Assembly (NCBI RefSeq): GCF_000426065.1
Contig: NZ_AUEQ01000007.1
Location: forward strand, 496,001 to 560,000
Length of the DNA: 64,000 bases
From: Mycobacterium sp. URHD0025
GTDB lineage: Bacteria > Actinomycetota > Actinomycetes > Mycobacteriales > Mycobacteriaceae
Direction of reading: 5' to 3'
Shown: positions 38,186 to 45,601 of the stretch, piece after piece
Numbering within the stretch: the first letter of the stretch is position 1
Layout of the letters: the number at the start of each line of letters is the position of its first letter
Notes under the pieces: generated by a model
Seen by the model: the letters and a program-made list of their open reading frames with translations, nothing else
Database searches by the model: none
Told to the model about the DNA's origin: nothing
Translations under genes and position numbers: made by a program

Positions 38186-38363
38186 TGCTCTACTCCGTTT
38201 CTGACTGGTGCGGCGACGGTGCCGCACGGAGAGCAAAGCTATTTCGCGATGTTGTGTTTGCCCTGTCCGCATCGTTGGTGCGGGCTGTGTGATCGGTAAC
38301 GGATGAAGAACGGCCGCGGATTCTCGGCTACGGGTGAGTCCAGCGCACCGCGGTGCGCTCGAC

Positions 38364-38885
38364 TCACCAGGTCAGACTGTGCTTCTCGAAGTGACGGGCC
38401 AGCGCCTCCATGTACTCGTCGCCATGGAAGGGCCCGCGGGCGCCGATGGCCTTTTCGAGGAACGGCCCGTACTCCTCGTCGTTGACGTAGGTCGACCAGT
38501 GGGTGATCTGACCTTCGTCGTTCGTGTCGATGAAGCTGATCGAGTAGAAACCCATCGTCTCGCCGTCAGCTGTCGTGCCTTCCCAGCGGTACCGCATCAC
38601 CAGGCCGTTCTCGGCAGGCCAGAACTTGTGGTCGACGGGCTTCCAGTCCGGGAACACCACCGAGTACGCCTTGGCCTCCACCGTGGCCGCGACATCGAAC
38701 GACGTCGCCACATCTTTGAGAACCAGCTCCTGTCCGGCCACGAAGTAGGGCGAGGTGTACACGGCGTCGTCGGTGAACTCCCACTCGTCGTAGGTCTCGC
38801 CGTCCTGCACCTTCCGCAGCACGTACTTATCCCGGTAGCTCTCGGCCATGCGGCGGTGCTTGGCGATTCGATCGACGAGATCCAT
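38364..38885 (-). CDS. NTF2/SnoaL-like protein controlled by the shared promoter element
   Basis: The 173-residue protein has an NTF2-like profile: N-terminal helices (LVDRIAKHRRMAESYRDKY), then strands with YDEWEFTDDAVYTSPYF, VVFPDWKPVDHKFWPAENGLVMRYRWEG and YSISFIDTNDEGQITHWSTYVND. The last pattern is typical of SnoaL-like enzymes. Start ATG 38885 has AAGGA eight bases upstream. Its promoter region carries the same 36-bp element as the Rieske operon, so it probably works in the same pathway. Confidence 0.78.
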   Translation of the reverse strand: MDLVDRIAKHRRMAESYRDKYVLRKVQDGETYDEWEFTDDAVYTSPYFVAGQELVLKDVATSFDVAATVEAKAYSVVFPDWKPVDHKFWPAENGLVMRYRWEGTTADGETMGFYSISFIDTNDEGQITHWSTYVNDEEYGPFLEKAIGARGPFHGDEYMEALARHFEKHSLTW

Positions 38886-38955
38886 TGCGGTCCTTATCTA
38901 TTGGAGGAGCGGCAGCGGCGAGGCGGCCACTGATGTGTCGTGGCGCACACATCAA

Positions 38956-38993
38956 TATACATACCTGTATCGGGGATTCAACGATGAATATCT
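38956..38993 (-). promoter_or_regulatory. Second copy of the Rieske-type promoter/palindrome element
   Basis: The plus strand reads TATACAT, four bases, GTAT, eight bases, CAAC, one base, ATGAATAT, with exactly the spacing of 25056-25091; I count 27 of 36 positions identical. On the minus strand it gives TTGAAT, 16 bases, TATATT. It is about 70 bases upstream of the NTF2-like gene start at 38885. Confidence 0.65.
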
Positions 38994-39166
38994 GCGGCTG
39001 GGTCGACACAGCAGCGATCGGCCTGCGCGCTCGCTCCCGCCGTTGTCATCCCGGGTCGAGAACCCCTGCGCAATCTGCTCGAAGTCCTGTTCGGTCTCGA
39101 TCACGGCCTCCGAGCACGGCTCCGCCACCGCCGGAAGCATCCGGGGTGGCGGAGGTCGAACTTCCG

Positions 39167-39457
39167 CTAGTACGTCGGCACGAACACGCCGTTCATCCAG
39201 ACGCCCCAGTGGTTCCACCCCTCATCCCATACCTGTGGATTGCCGCCACCCCACGCCGGCGCCGCAGGCTTCGGCGGCGCCCAGGCAGGAGGCGTTGCGG
39301 GATTCGGGCCACCTGGGATCGTCATCGATATCATCGGCTGATTCGGTGCCGGCGCGGGCGGTGGAGCGGCATTCGCGCCGGCTGCACTCAGTCCGGCGGC
39401 TCCGGCCGCCATCCCACCTGCAACAGCTGCACTGGCAATGATCTTGGTGATCTTCAT
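39167..39457 (-). CDS. Small secreted Pro/Ala-rich protein with Trp-rich C-terminus
   Basis: The 96-residue protein starts at ATG 39457, followed by a signal peptide (MKITKIIASAAVAGG ... ANA-APP near residue 31). The mature part is proline-rich (PPPAPAPNQP, PGGPNPATPPAWAPP) and ends with WDEGWNHWGVWMNGVFVPTY. Mycobacteria have many such short exported proteins of unknown function. It flanks the NTF2-like gene on the other side from its possible paralogue. Confidence 0.75.
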   Translation of the reverse strand: MKITKIIASAAVAGGMAAGAAGLSAAGANAAPPPAPAPNQPMISMTIPGGPNPATPPAWAPPKPAAPAWGGGNPQVWDEGWNHWGVWMNGVFVPTY

Positions 39458-39573
39458 AGCAAGTCGACCTCCAATCCGAATGCGAATGAATTTCGCCAGA
39501 TCCATTGGCTATCCCGCCTCGCGGAGCCGTAAACCTAATCGGCGCAATGAAATGAACCCCCTGGCCGCGGCGT

Positions 39574-39661
39574 TGCGGCATTTGCCGCACGACAGCATTG
39601 TCATGACACAATCGGTCCGGGAAGAGTCAAAACTCTTGATGGGGAAGCGGTTCGATCCCCA
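39574..39661. other. Cluster of four consecutive inverted repeats in an intergenic gap
   Basis: In the 314-base gap between the secreted protein start (39457) and 39772 there are four adjacent inverted repeats: TGCGGCA/TGCCGCA (39574-39589), TGTCATGACA (39599-39608), AAGAGT/ACTCTT (39622-39637) and TGGGGA/TCCCCA (39640-39661). They could be a structured leader, a small RNA or stacked operators. No gene is seen in this gap. Confidence 0.4.
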
Positions 39662-39771
39662 CCCATCTGTGAGGGATATCGCTGCTGTGCGCCGCGGACG
39701 GAAACACCGTCGCTGCCCCTGGGCCGTACCGGGTTTTTCCACCGGCAGAGATTCAGGATCCGTTCGTATCA

Positions 39772-41232
39772 TTGGTAGCAGCCAACGATCCGTTATCTCC
39801 GAGTGGCAGTGGGAAGACCGTAGATGTGACTCCGTCACCGGCCCCGGCATCACGCCCACACTCCGGCGTGACGACGGACGCTGCCGGCGCAGGCGAACGC
39901 CGCATGCTGCGGCTCCGAATCGCCCGCGGTGTGGTCGTCCTGACCCTGGCGGGCAGTGCGGCCGCAGTGGTTCTCGATCACAGCACCGGCAGGATCGGCC
40001 ACGAGCCGGTGCTGATGAGCCTGGTCGCAGTGTCACTGGCCGCGACGATTCTGCTGCACGGCCTGCTCCTCGGACGCCCGCTGACCGTGGCCCACGGTGG
40101 CACCGCCGCAGCGGCTCTGTTGCTGGGGACGTTCGCGGTGGTGCTCGGACATCCGGCGGACGCGTGGATCTGTCTCATTCTGGCTGCCGCGATGCTGGTC
40201 CGGCCGAGAAGTTCGACGGCAGAGCCGGATGCGGTGCGTGTGGTGGCATCGTTGGTCGACGGCACACGGGGTGATCCGCTTGCGCCTTTTGCGATGGCTG
40301 CGGGCAAGAGCTACGTGTTCTCCGCCGACGGGACGGCCGCGCTCGCTTACCGTACGGTGATGGGTTTCGCCGTGGCCGGCGGTGATCCGATCGGAGCCGA
40401 GGCTCGCTATCCGGAGGTCGTCGCCTCATTCGCCGCCCTGTGCCGGGCGCAGGGCTGGCGCATTCTGGTCCTGGGCGCCTCCGAGCGCAGGCTCGCGTTG
40501 TGGCGTGATCGCGCGGTGATCGGCGCCGCGCTGCGGGCCATCCCGATCGGCCGCGACGTCGTGGTGAACGTCGACCGGTTCGACCTGGCCGGCAGATCAA
40601 GACGCAATCTCAGGCAGGCGGTCCGGCGCACCCATAACGCCGGCGTGACGACCGAAGTGATCGCCGAGTCGGACGTGGACGCGGCGCTTCGGGCCGAACT
40701 CGTCGATGTGATGCGGCATTCGGGAAAGGCGGCCGGCGCCGAGCGCGGGTTCTCGATGATGCTCGGCGCCACGTTGGCCGGCCGCTATCCCAATGTGTGG
40801 TTGATCTACGGGCGTGACCGCGACGGACGGATTCAGGCGTTTCAGCGTTTTGCCGGCGCGGGAGGCGGGACCGATTTGAGTCTCGATCTCCCATGGCGCC
40901 GGTCGAGCGCACCGAACGGAATCGACGAGCGGCTCACGGTCGACATGGTCGACTGGGCTCGGTCGCATGGGGGAGAGCGCGTCTCACTGGCGTTTGCCCC
41001 GTTCCCCGATCTCTTCGGTGCCGACCGCAGCGGAGAGGCGATGGTGCGCGTGCTGCGAACGCTCGCTCATGTCGGCGACCGGTTCATCAAGCTGGAGTCG
41101 CTGTATCGGTATGTGCGCAAGTTCGGCGCGATGGCTCAGCGCCGGTATGTGCTACTCCCGATGGTCCACCTCCTGCCGGCCGCGGCCGTCTTCTTGATGC
41201 TCGAGCTCGCTCCGCGCCGCCCGTCCCGATGA
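39772..41232 (+). CDS. DUF2156/MprF-like aminoacyl-phosphatidylglycerol synthase-type protein
   Basis: The 486-residue protein has an N-terminal region with three or four membrane segments (~50-145), then a double-GNAT DUF2156 domain (~155-460) with FAMAAGKSYVFSADGTAALAYRTVMGFAVAGGDPIG, FDLAGRSRRNLRQAVRR and KLESLYRYVRKFG near the end. The family transfers amino acids from aminoacyl-tRNA to phosphatidylglycerol or related acceptors and lowers membrane charge. The start is uncertain: TTG 39772, GTG 39826, GTG 39868 or ATG 39904. It is followed by the rhomboid-like gene. Confidence 0.82.
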   Translation: MVAANDPLSPSGSGKTVDVTPSPAPASRPHSGVTTDAAGAGERRMLRLRIARGVVVLTLAGSAAAVVLDHSTGRIGHEPVLMSLVAVSLAATILLHGLLLGRPLTVAHGGTAAAALLLGTFAVVLGHPADAWICLILAAAMLVRPRSSTAEPDAVRVVASLVDGTRGDPLAPFAMAAGKSYVFSADGTAALAYRTVMGFAVAGGDPIGAEARYPEVVASFAALCRAQGWRILVLGASERRLALWRDRAVIGAALRAIPIGRDVVVNVDRFDLAGRSRRNLRQAVRRTHNAGVTTEVIAESDVDAALRAELVDVMRHSGKAAGAERGFSMMLGATLAGRYPNVWLIYGRDRDGRIQAFQRFAGAGGGTDLSLDLPWRRSSAPNGIDERLTVDMVDWARSHGGERVSLAFAPFPDLFGADRSGEAMVRVLRTLAHVGDRFIKLESLYRYVRKFGAMAQRRYVLLPMVHLLPAAAVFLMLELAPRRPSR

Positions 41233-41313
41233 GTAGAAGATGCCCGCGACCCGACACCAGGGGCGTTGACCAGCACATTTGAGCCCTGGCCCAGGTCGGT
41301 ATGCTGGGTCGAG

Positions 41314-42141
41314 ATGTTGTCGCGAGTGTTTTCCAGTCTGGGCCGGGTGCGCGTCACCCTGGCTTATGCGGCCGCACTGTTTCTGATCGCGTCGGTACTG
41401 CTGATGCTGGGGCCCACGGTGCAGGACCGGGTGGTCGGTCATCTGAGCACCAATCTGGAGAACCTGGGTCAGGGCCGTTGGGGAACACTTTTCGGCAGTG
41501 CCTTCGTCACCGCCGAGGGATATACGTACCTGTTGCTGCCGGGACTGGTGTGCCTGCTGGCACTGGCGGAGTTGCTGTGGTGTAGTCGGCGGTTGATCCA
41601 GACCTTTGCACTGGGTCATGTCGGGGCCACCCTGATCGTCGCGGCAGGGTTGGCGGCGGCGATCAAGCTGGGCTGGCTGCCGATCTCTGTCGCGCACGCG
41701 CAAGACGTGGGGCTCAGCTACGGCGCGATCGCAGTCATCGGGGCCCTCACCGCGGCAATACCGGTTCGGTGGCGCCCGACATGGGTCGCCGGATGGGTGA
41801 CGATCGCCGTCGTGGTCGCGGTGTCGGGAACAGATTTCACTGCCGTCGGGCACGCCATCGCGTTGATCCTCGGGATCCTGTTGTCCATGCGGTTCAGCGC
41901 TGACGTGCGCTGGACGCCGGCGCGACTGGTACTGCTGGGAATCGGCGTCGGGTTCGGTCTGCTGCTCCTCGTCGGCGTCGCCTTGCCCGTGGCACCGGTC
42001 GCGCTGCCCGCGGGTCTCGCGGTTGCCACGATCACAACATGGGCCTGGTGGCGGTGGCAGGGCCGCGAGCAGCCAGGCCCGCTCAGATCTGCCAATCGTT
42101 CGCCCCGTCAGGTTGGTTGTAGAGGCCGACGGAGTTCTTGA
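41314..42141 (+). CDS. Rhomboid-like polytopic membrane protein
   Basis: The 275-residue protein from ATG 41314 has about seven or eight hydrophobic segments. The stretch [37 protein letters not shown] resembles the rhomboid-like fold but lacks the GxSG serine motif, so protease activity is doubtful. Rhomboid-like segments often accompany DUF2156 proteins in actinobacteria, and the two genes are 81 bases apart in the same direction. The last 59 bases overlap the end of the L,D-transpeptidase gene. Confidence 0.7.
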   Translation: MLSRVFSSLGRVRVTLAYAAALFLIASVLLMLGPTVQDRVVGHLSTNLENLGQGRWGTLFGSAFVTAEGYTYLLLPGLVCLLALAELLWCSRRLIQTFALGHVGATLIVAAGLAAAIKLGWLPISVAHAQDVGLSYGAIAVIGALTAAIPVRWRPTWVAGWVTIAVVVAVSGTDFTAVGHAIALILGILLSMRFSADVRWTPARLVLLGIGVGFGLLLLVGVALPVAPVALPAGLAVATITTWAWWRWQGREQPGPLRSANRSPRQVGCRGRRSS

Positions 42142-43003
42142 CGACGACCGGGTCACCGCTGCCGAAGTGGTCAAAGAACCACTGCGCGTTCGCCGGGCTC
42201 AGATTCGGGCAGCCGTGGCTGACATTGCGTTTGCCCTGATCGGCGACTGACCACGGAGCGCTGTGCGCGAAGATCCCGGTGTTGCTGAGGCGGACGGCGT
42301 TGCGGACCTTGAGTTTGTAGCCTTCGGCCGAGTTCACCGGAACGCCGTAGGTCGACGAATCCATGACAATGTCGGCGAACTTCTCCAACACGTAGTACGT
42401 GCCGTTGGGGGTTTCATAACCCGGCTTGCCGAGGGATACGGGAAAGGTCTTTTCCAGCACGCCGTTACGGTGCACCTGCATCTGATGGGTGTCGTCATCG
42501 ATGGTCGCCACCAACGCATCGCCCACCCGGAAAGTGGAGGTCGTGCCGGCCGCATCGATGTTGACGACCGTACCTGCCGGCCAGAAATCGATTGGGCGCC
42601 AACGTACCTGGGTGTCGCTCATCCAGTAGAACTTGCCTGGCACCGGTGGAGTCGAGGAGATGTGGATCGCGTTCTCGGCCATCTGACGGTCGGCGATCGG
42701 CCGTTGAAAGTTGATGTAGATCGGCTTGGCGACACCAACCATCGACCCGTTCGCCGGATTGAACGTCGGCGGCAGAAACGGGGGTTCGCCGGTGAACGGC
42801 AGCGGATTCTGCCCCGCCGGGATACCGACGTCGGCCGCGAGAGGCAACGGCCATTGCGACGAGCCCACGTGCGGTGCCGGCTCGGCGGGCTGCCCAGCGC
42901 CCTCGGGTTCTGCGAGTGCCGACGTACCCGACACTGATGATGCGGTGAGCATCACGGCGGCCGCGATCGCCGTGACCCACAGGTTTCTGGTGCGGTGCTG
43001 CAC
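42083..43003 (-). CDS. L,D-transpeptidase (YkuD) with one Ig-like domain
   Basis: The 306-residue exported enzyme starts at GTG 43003, with GGAGG four bases upstream and a signal peptide ending near TSALA. An Ig-like domain (~75-160; [25 protein letters not shown]) precedes the YkuD catalytic domain (~165-295) with [18 protein letters not shown] and the active-site [19 protein letters not shown]. It makes 3-3 cross-links in peptidoglycan and is the kind of enzyme carbapenems inhibit. It is divergent from blaI, with two palindromes in the gap. Confidence 0.92.
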   Translation of the reverse strand: MQHRTRNLWVTAIAAAVMLTASSVSGTSALAEPEGAGQPAEPAPHVGSSQWPLPLAADVGIPAGQNPLPFTGEPPFLPPTFNPANGSMVGVAKPIYINFQRPIADRQMAENAIHISSTPPVPGKFYWMSDTQVRWRPIDFWPAGTVVNIDAAGTTSTFRVGDALVATIDDDTHQMQVHRNGVLEKTFPVSLGKPGYETPNGTYYVLEKFADIVMDSSTYGVPVNSAEGYKLKVRNAVRLSNTGIFAHSAPWSVADQGKRNVSHGCPNLSPANAQWFFDHFGSGDPVVVKNSVGLYNQPDGANDWQI

Positions 43004-43065
43004 GAGGCCTCCATCGACGAGATGTCCTTGATCACGCCGCCTGGGCGGATACATGTCCCGTCCAC

Positions 43066-43093
43066 TCTACTAGCTACGTACGGAGATAGTAGA
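43066..43093. promoter_or_regulatory. BlaI-like operator 1, next to the L,D-transpeptidase gene
   Basis: Perfect arms TCTACTA (43066-43072) and TAGTAGA (43087-43093) flank a centre that contains CTACGTA. It lies 63 bases upstream of the L,D-transpeptidase start. Confidence 0.55.
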
Positions 43094-43139
43094 TCGCGAT
43101 GGGCGGGCGTGGCTGCGCGGCCGGTCGCCACTCACGGTG

Positions 43140-43167
43140 ACTACTACGTACTGCCCTATGTAGTAGT
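43140..43167. promoter_or_regulatory. BlaI-like operator 2, upstream of blaI
   Basis: Arms ACTACTACGTA (43140-43150) and TATGTAGTAGT (43157-43167) match at 10 of 11 positions around a six-base centre. It lies 76 bases upstream of the blaI start. The core resembles the TAC/GTA inverted repeats bound by BlaI/MecI-type repressors. Confidence 0.65.
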
Positions 43168-43242
43168 TACCGAGGCCGCGTCGAGGCAGCCCGACGGCCA
43201 CTTTGCCGGGTAGGCTCGCACCATCGACCGTGGAGGGGTGTA

Positions 43243-43632
43243 GTGCGCGTACGGGGATTCGGCGAACTGGAAGCCGACATCATGGATCGCATCTGGAACC
43301 GTGGGGACGCGGCGGTCACCGTGCGAGAGGTGTTCGACGAACTCGCCGAGGAGCGCCGGATCGCCTACACCACAGTCATGTCGACGATGGACAACCTACA
43401 TACGAAAGGCTGGCTGGAACGCGATCGCGACGGGCGGGCCTACCGGTACTGGCCGACGTTGAACCGCGAGCAGCACTCCGCACAGTTGATGCGCGAGGCA
43501 CTCGACGGCGGCGGTCGTTCCGATCTCGTGCTCAGCTACTTCATCGAACAGATCGATCCGCAGGACTCTGATCGGTTGCGTGCCGCCCTCCGCACCCTGG
43601 CCAGGCGGTCGACAAGGGCGAAGAAGCGGTGA
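43243..43632 (+). CDS. blaI: BlaI/MecI-family repressor
   Basis: The 129-residue winged-helix repressor shows GELEADIMDRIWNRGDAAVTVREVFDEL, then the recognition segment RRIAYTTVMSTMDNLHTKGWLERDRDGRAYRYWP, and a C-terminal helical dimer region (SAQLMREALDGGGRSDLVLSYFIEQ). The GTG start has GGAGGGG upstream. BlaI repressors are inactivated by proteolysis when beta-lactams are sensed. It is coupled to the M56 gene by a GTGA overlap. No beta-lactamase gene lies next to it. Confidence 0.93.
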   Translation: MRVRGFGELEADIMDRIWNRGDAAVTVREVFDELAEERRIAYTTVMSTMDNLHTKGWLERDRDGRAYRYWPTLNREQHSAQLMREALDGGGRSDLVLSYFIEQIDPQDSDRLRAALRTLARRSTRAKKR

Positions 43633-44567
43633 ACGTCGCAGCGGGCCTGCTGATCTACAGCGTTGCGATGGTGCTGCTGGCGCCCATGCTGCTCAGTGCC
43701 CTCACCCGCGGCGGGTCGGCCCCCAGAGTCGGTGTGGCCGCGTGGTTGACCGCCATCGTCAGCGTATTGGCAACCTGGATCGCGATTCCGCTGGTGGTCA
43801 TCGGTGACGTGGTGTTCCACGGTGGTGAACGCCGCTCTCTGCTGGCGTCCTGTGTGGAAGTGTTCTGCGACATCGCCGCGGGCCGTGCCGGCCTGGCGGC
43901 CCAGCTGACGGTCGTGGGTGTCGCGGTTGCGCTGACCGTCGCGGTGATTGGTTACGGGGTGAAGGCACTGCGCACCATTCACCGGCTGCGCGCCCATGCC
44001 CACAGTCATGCCCAGGCAGTTCGGCTGGTGGGACGTCCCGCCGGCCAGCGCGACGTCTTCATCGTCGACGCCGGGGAGCGCACGGCGTACTGCGTCGCGG
44101 GCGCGCCACCCGCGATCGTGGTCACTACGGGTGCGATCGCCGCCCTCGGCAGCCATGAGCTTCAAGCCGTTCTCGCTCATGAACGCGCGCACCTGGACGG
44201 GCACCATCCGAAGATCGTCACGGTGCTGCGCGGGTTGGCGGTGGCGTTCCCGAGGCTCAAGCTGGTGACGCGCGGAGCGGTCGATGTCGCCCGGCTGCTG
44301 GAGATGTGTGCTGACGATGCCGCTGCACGCCGTTGCGGGGAACACACGCTGCTGACCGGACTGATGGCCCTCGCCGGCGCCACGCCCGCCCAGACACTCG
44401 GTGCTGCCGATGTGGCGTTGCTCAACCGCGCCGAGCGTCTTGCATTGCCGCCCGCGCCGTGGACCAGGCTCGGTGCGCGCGCAGGTCTTCTCGGTGCCAC
44501 GACCGTCATTGCTCTGGCCCCGGTGGCAACTTTCGCGTTGGGGCTGTCCGGGCTGTTCTGCCGCTGA
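43629..44567 (+). CDS. M56-family membrane protease, short BlaR-like
   Basis: The 312-residue protein has about four membrane segments (near 5-25, 38-60, 92-112 and 290-310) and the zinc site H184-E-R-A-H188 in VLAHERAHLDGHHP, the M56 signature. Unlike staphylococcal BlaR1 it has no C-terminal penicillin-binding sensor domain. It is the size of mycobacterial BlaR (Rv1845c). It should cleave BlaI after an as yet unclear envelope signal. It overlaps blaI by four bases. Confidence 0.9.
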   Translation: MNVAAGLLIYSVAMVLLAPMLLSALTRGGSAPRVGVAAWLTAIVSVLATWIAIPLVVIGDVVFHGGERRSLLASCVEVFCDIAAGRAGLAAQLTVVGVAVALTVAVIGYGVKALRTIHRLRAHAHSHAQAVRLVGRPAGQRDVFIVDAGERTAYCVAGAPPAIVVTTGAIAALGSHELQAVLAHERAHLDGHHPKIVTVLRGLAVAFPRLKLVTRGAVDVARLLEMCADDAAARRCGEHTLLTGLMALAGATPAQTLGAADVALLNRAERLALPPAPWTRLGARAGLLGATTVIALAPVATFALGLSGLFCR

Positions 44568-44599
44568 TCAAGGGCGGCGGCCACTCGGCCACCACCGCG

Positions 44600-45346
44600 T
44601 CAGTACTCGATGACGCGAGTGACATAGGGCGTCATCCCCGAGGGCCGGACCGGGGAGACCTTCACCGGTACCCCTGTCTGCTGAGCCTCGATCATCTGAC
44701 CGGCACCGAGATAGAGGGCTTCATGTTGTCCGCCGCCGGGTCCCCAGAACAGGAGGTCGCCTCGCTTGGCCTGTGACGGCGGCAGCTGACGCCCCGCGGC
44801 GTACTGGTCACCCGAATAGCGGGGGAGCAGGACACCCACACCGGCGAACGCGTAACGGGTGAGCCCCGAGCAATCGAAGCCGACGGTGCCGGCGCCGGAA
44901 TCGACTCCGCGACTGGGTCCGGTCAAGCTGCCGCCTCCCCAGGAATAAGGAACACCGAGCTGTGTGCCGGCCCGCCGGATGACGTATTCGACCGCCTGTC
45001 TGCCGTACACACGGTTGCCGCGGAATGCCGGGGCCACCGCCGTGGCGGGGTCAGCCGGTGCGAGCCCGAGGCTTCCCAGGAATTTCTTTCCGAGGTCAAA
45101 CGTGGTCTGTGCCGCAAAAGTGCTTGCCTGTAACGACGCGTTGGCGATGGCCACCGGATCGCCCGGCGACCCCGCACTGAGCAGGCGGGGCAGGGTGGGG
45201 TCCCATTGACCGGGGCCCGGATCGGCGTGCGCCTGCGGAGCTCCCACTGCCGCCATCGATACAGCGACGAAAAGCCCCGTGCGCAAAAGCATTCGGCGAT
45301 TACAGTGGCCGTGGTGTGCATGCGGGATGGAAGGCACTTCACCCAT
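44600..45346 (-). CDS. NlpC/P60-family peptidoglycan endopeptidase
   Basis: The 248-residue exported protein has a signal peptide (~18-42; LLRTGLFVAVSMAAVGAPQAHA), a linker, and an NlpC/P60 domain (~112-248) with catalytic C159 (GFDCSGLTRYAF), H208 (GGGQHEALYLG) and E220 (QMIEAQQTG). The third residue Glu matches RipA-type enzymes. It would cut the D-Glu-mDAP bond of peptide stems. ATG 45346 is preferred because GGAAGGGG lies just upstream. Palindrome 45397-45413 lies in its promoter region. Confidence 0.9.
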   Translation of the reverse strand: MGEVPSIPHAHHGHCNRRMLLRTGLFVAVSMAAVGAPQAHADPGPGQWDPTLPRLLSAGSPGDPVAIANASLQASTFAAQTTFDLGKKFLGSLGLAPADPATAVAPAFRGNRVYGRQAVEYVIRRAGTQLGVPYSWGGGSLTGPSRGVDSGAGTVGFDCSGLTRYAFAGVGVLLPRYSGDQYAAGRQLPPSQAKRGDLLFWGPGGGQHEALYLGAGQMIEAQQTGVPVKVSPVRPSGMTPYVTRVIEY

Positions 45347-45396
45347 TCCCCTTCCGCGCTGCGCCAGGTTCGGCCACGAATACCGGCCTACTTATC

Positions 45397-45413
45397 TACG
45401 TAGTAACTACGTA
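45397..45413. promoter_or_regulatory. BlaI-like operator 3, upstream of the NlpC/P60 gene
   Basis: The perfect 17-bp palindrome TACGTAGT-A-ACTACGTA is followed by further TACGTACG repeats to 45421. It lies 51 bases upstream of the NlpC/P60 start. Its half-sites match those of operator 2. Confidence 0.55.
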
Positions 45414-45523
45414 CGTACGTACCCTACATCACACCAATCACTGAGCCCCAACCGTTACAGAATCGCACTCTTCGCTCCCTAGCCGAGATCGCGTTCTTGT
45501 CTCAGCCGGTTAGCACGAATTGG

Positions 45524-45535
45524 GTAGTCGACTAC
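45524..45535. promoter_or_regulatory. BlaI-like half-site palindrome upstream of the giant protein gene
   Basis: The perfect 12-bp palindrome GTAGTCGACTAC lies 67 bases upstream of the ATG at 45602. It has the same GTAGT/ACTAC arrangement as operator 3 but a two-base centre. It is short, so chance cannot be excluded. Confidence 0.35.
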
Positions 45536-45601
45536 TCGCGCCCTGGAGGCTGATCGGCGGGACGATCGACGCGGTTCATCACGACAAGGATGAGGTGTGC
45601 C

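Noticed and set aside
39640..39680. GGTTCGATCC looks like a tRNA T-loop
   Set aside because: The flanking arms do not pair as a T stem and no acceptor or anticodon arm exists, so this is not a tRNA.
43243..44567. BlaI-BlaR pair as evidence for a nearby beta-lactamase
   Set aside because: No beta-lactamase with SxxK, SDN and KTG motifs adjoins the pair. The serine hydrolase lipoprotein at 18974 is 24 kb away and has no matching operator in view.
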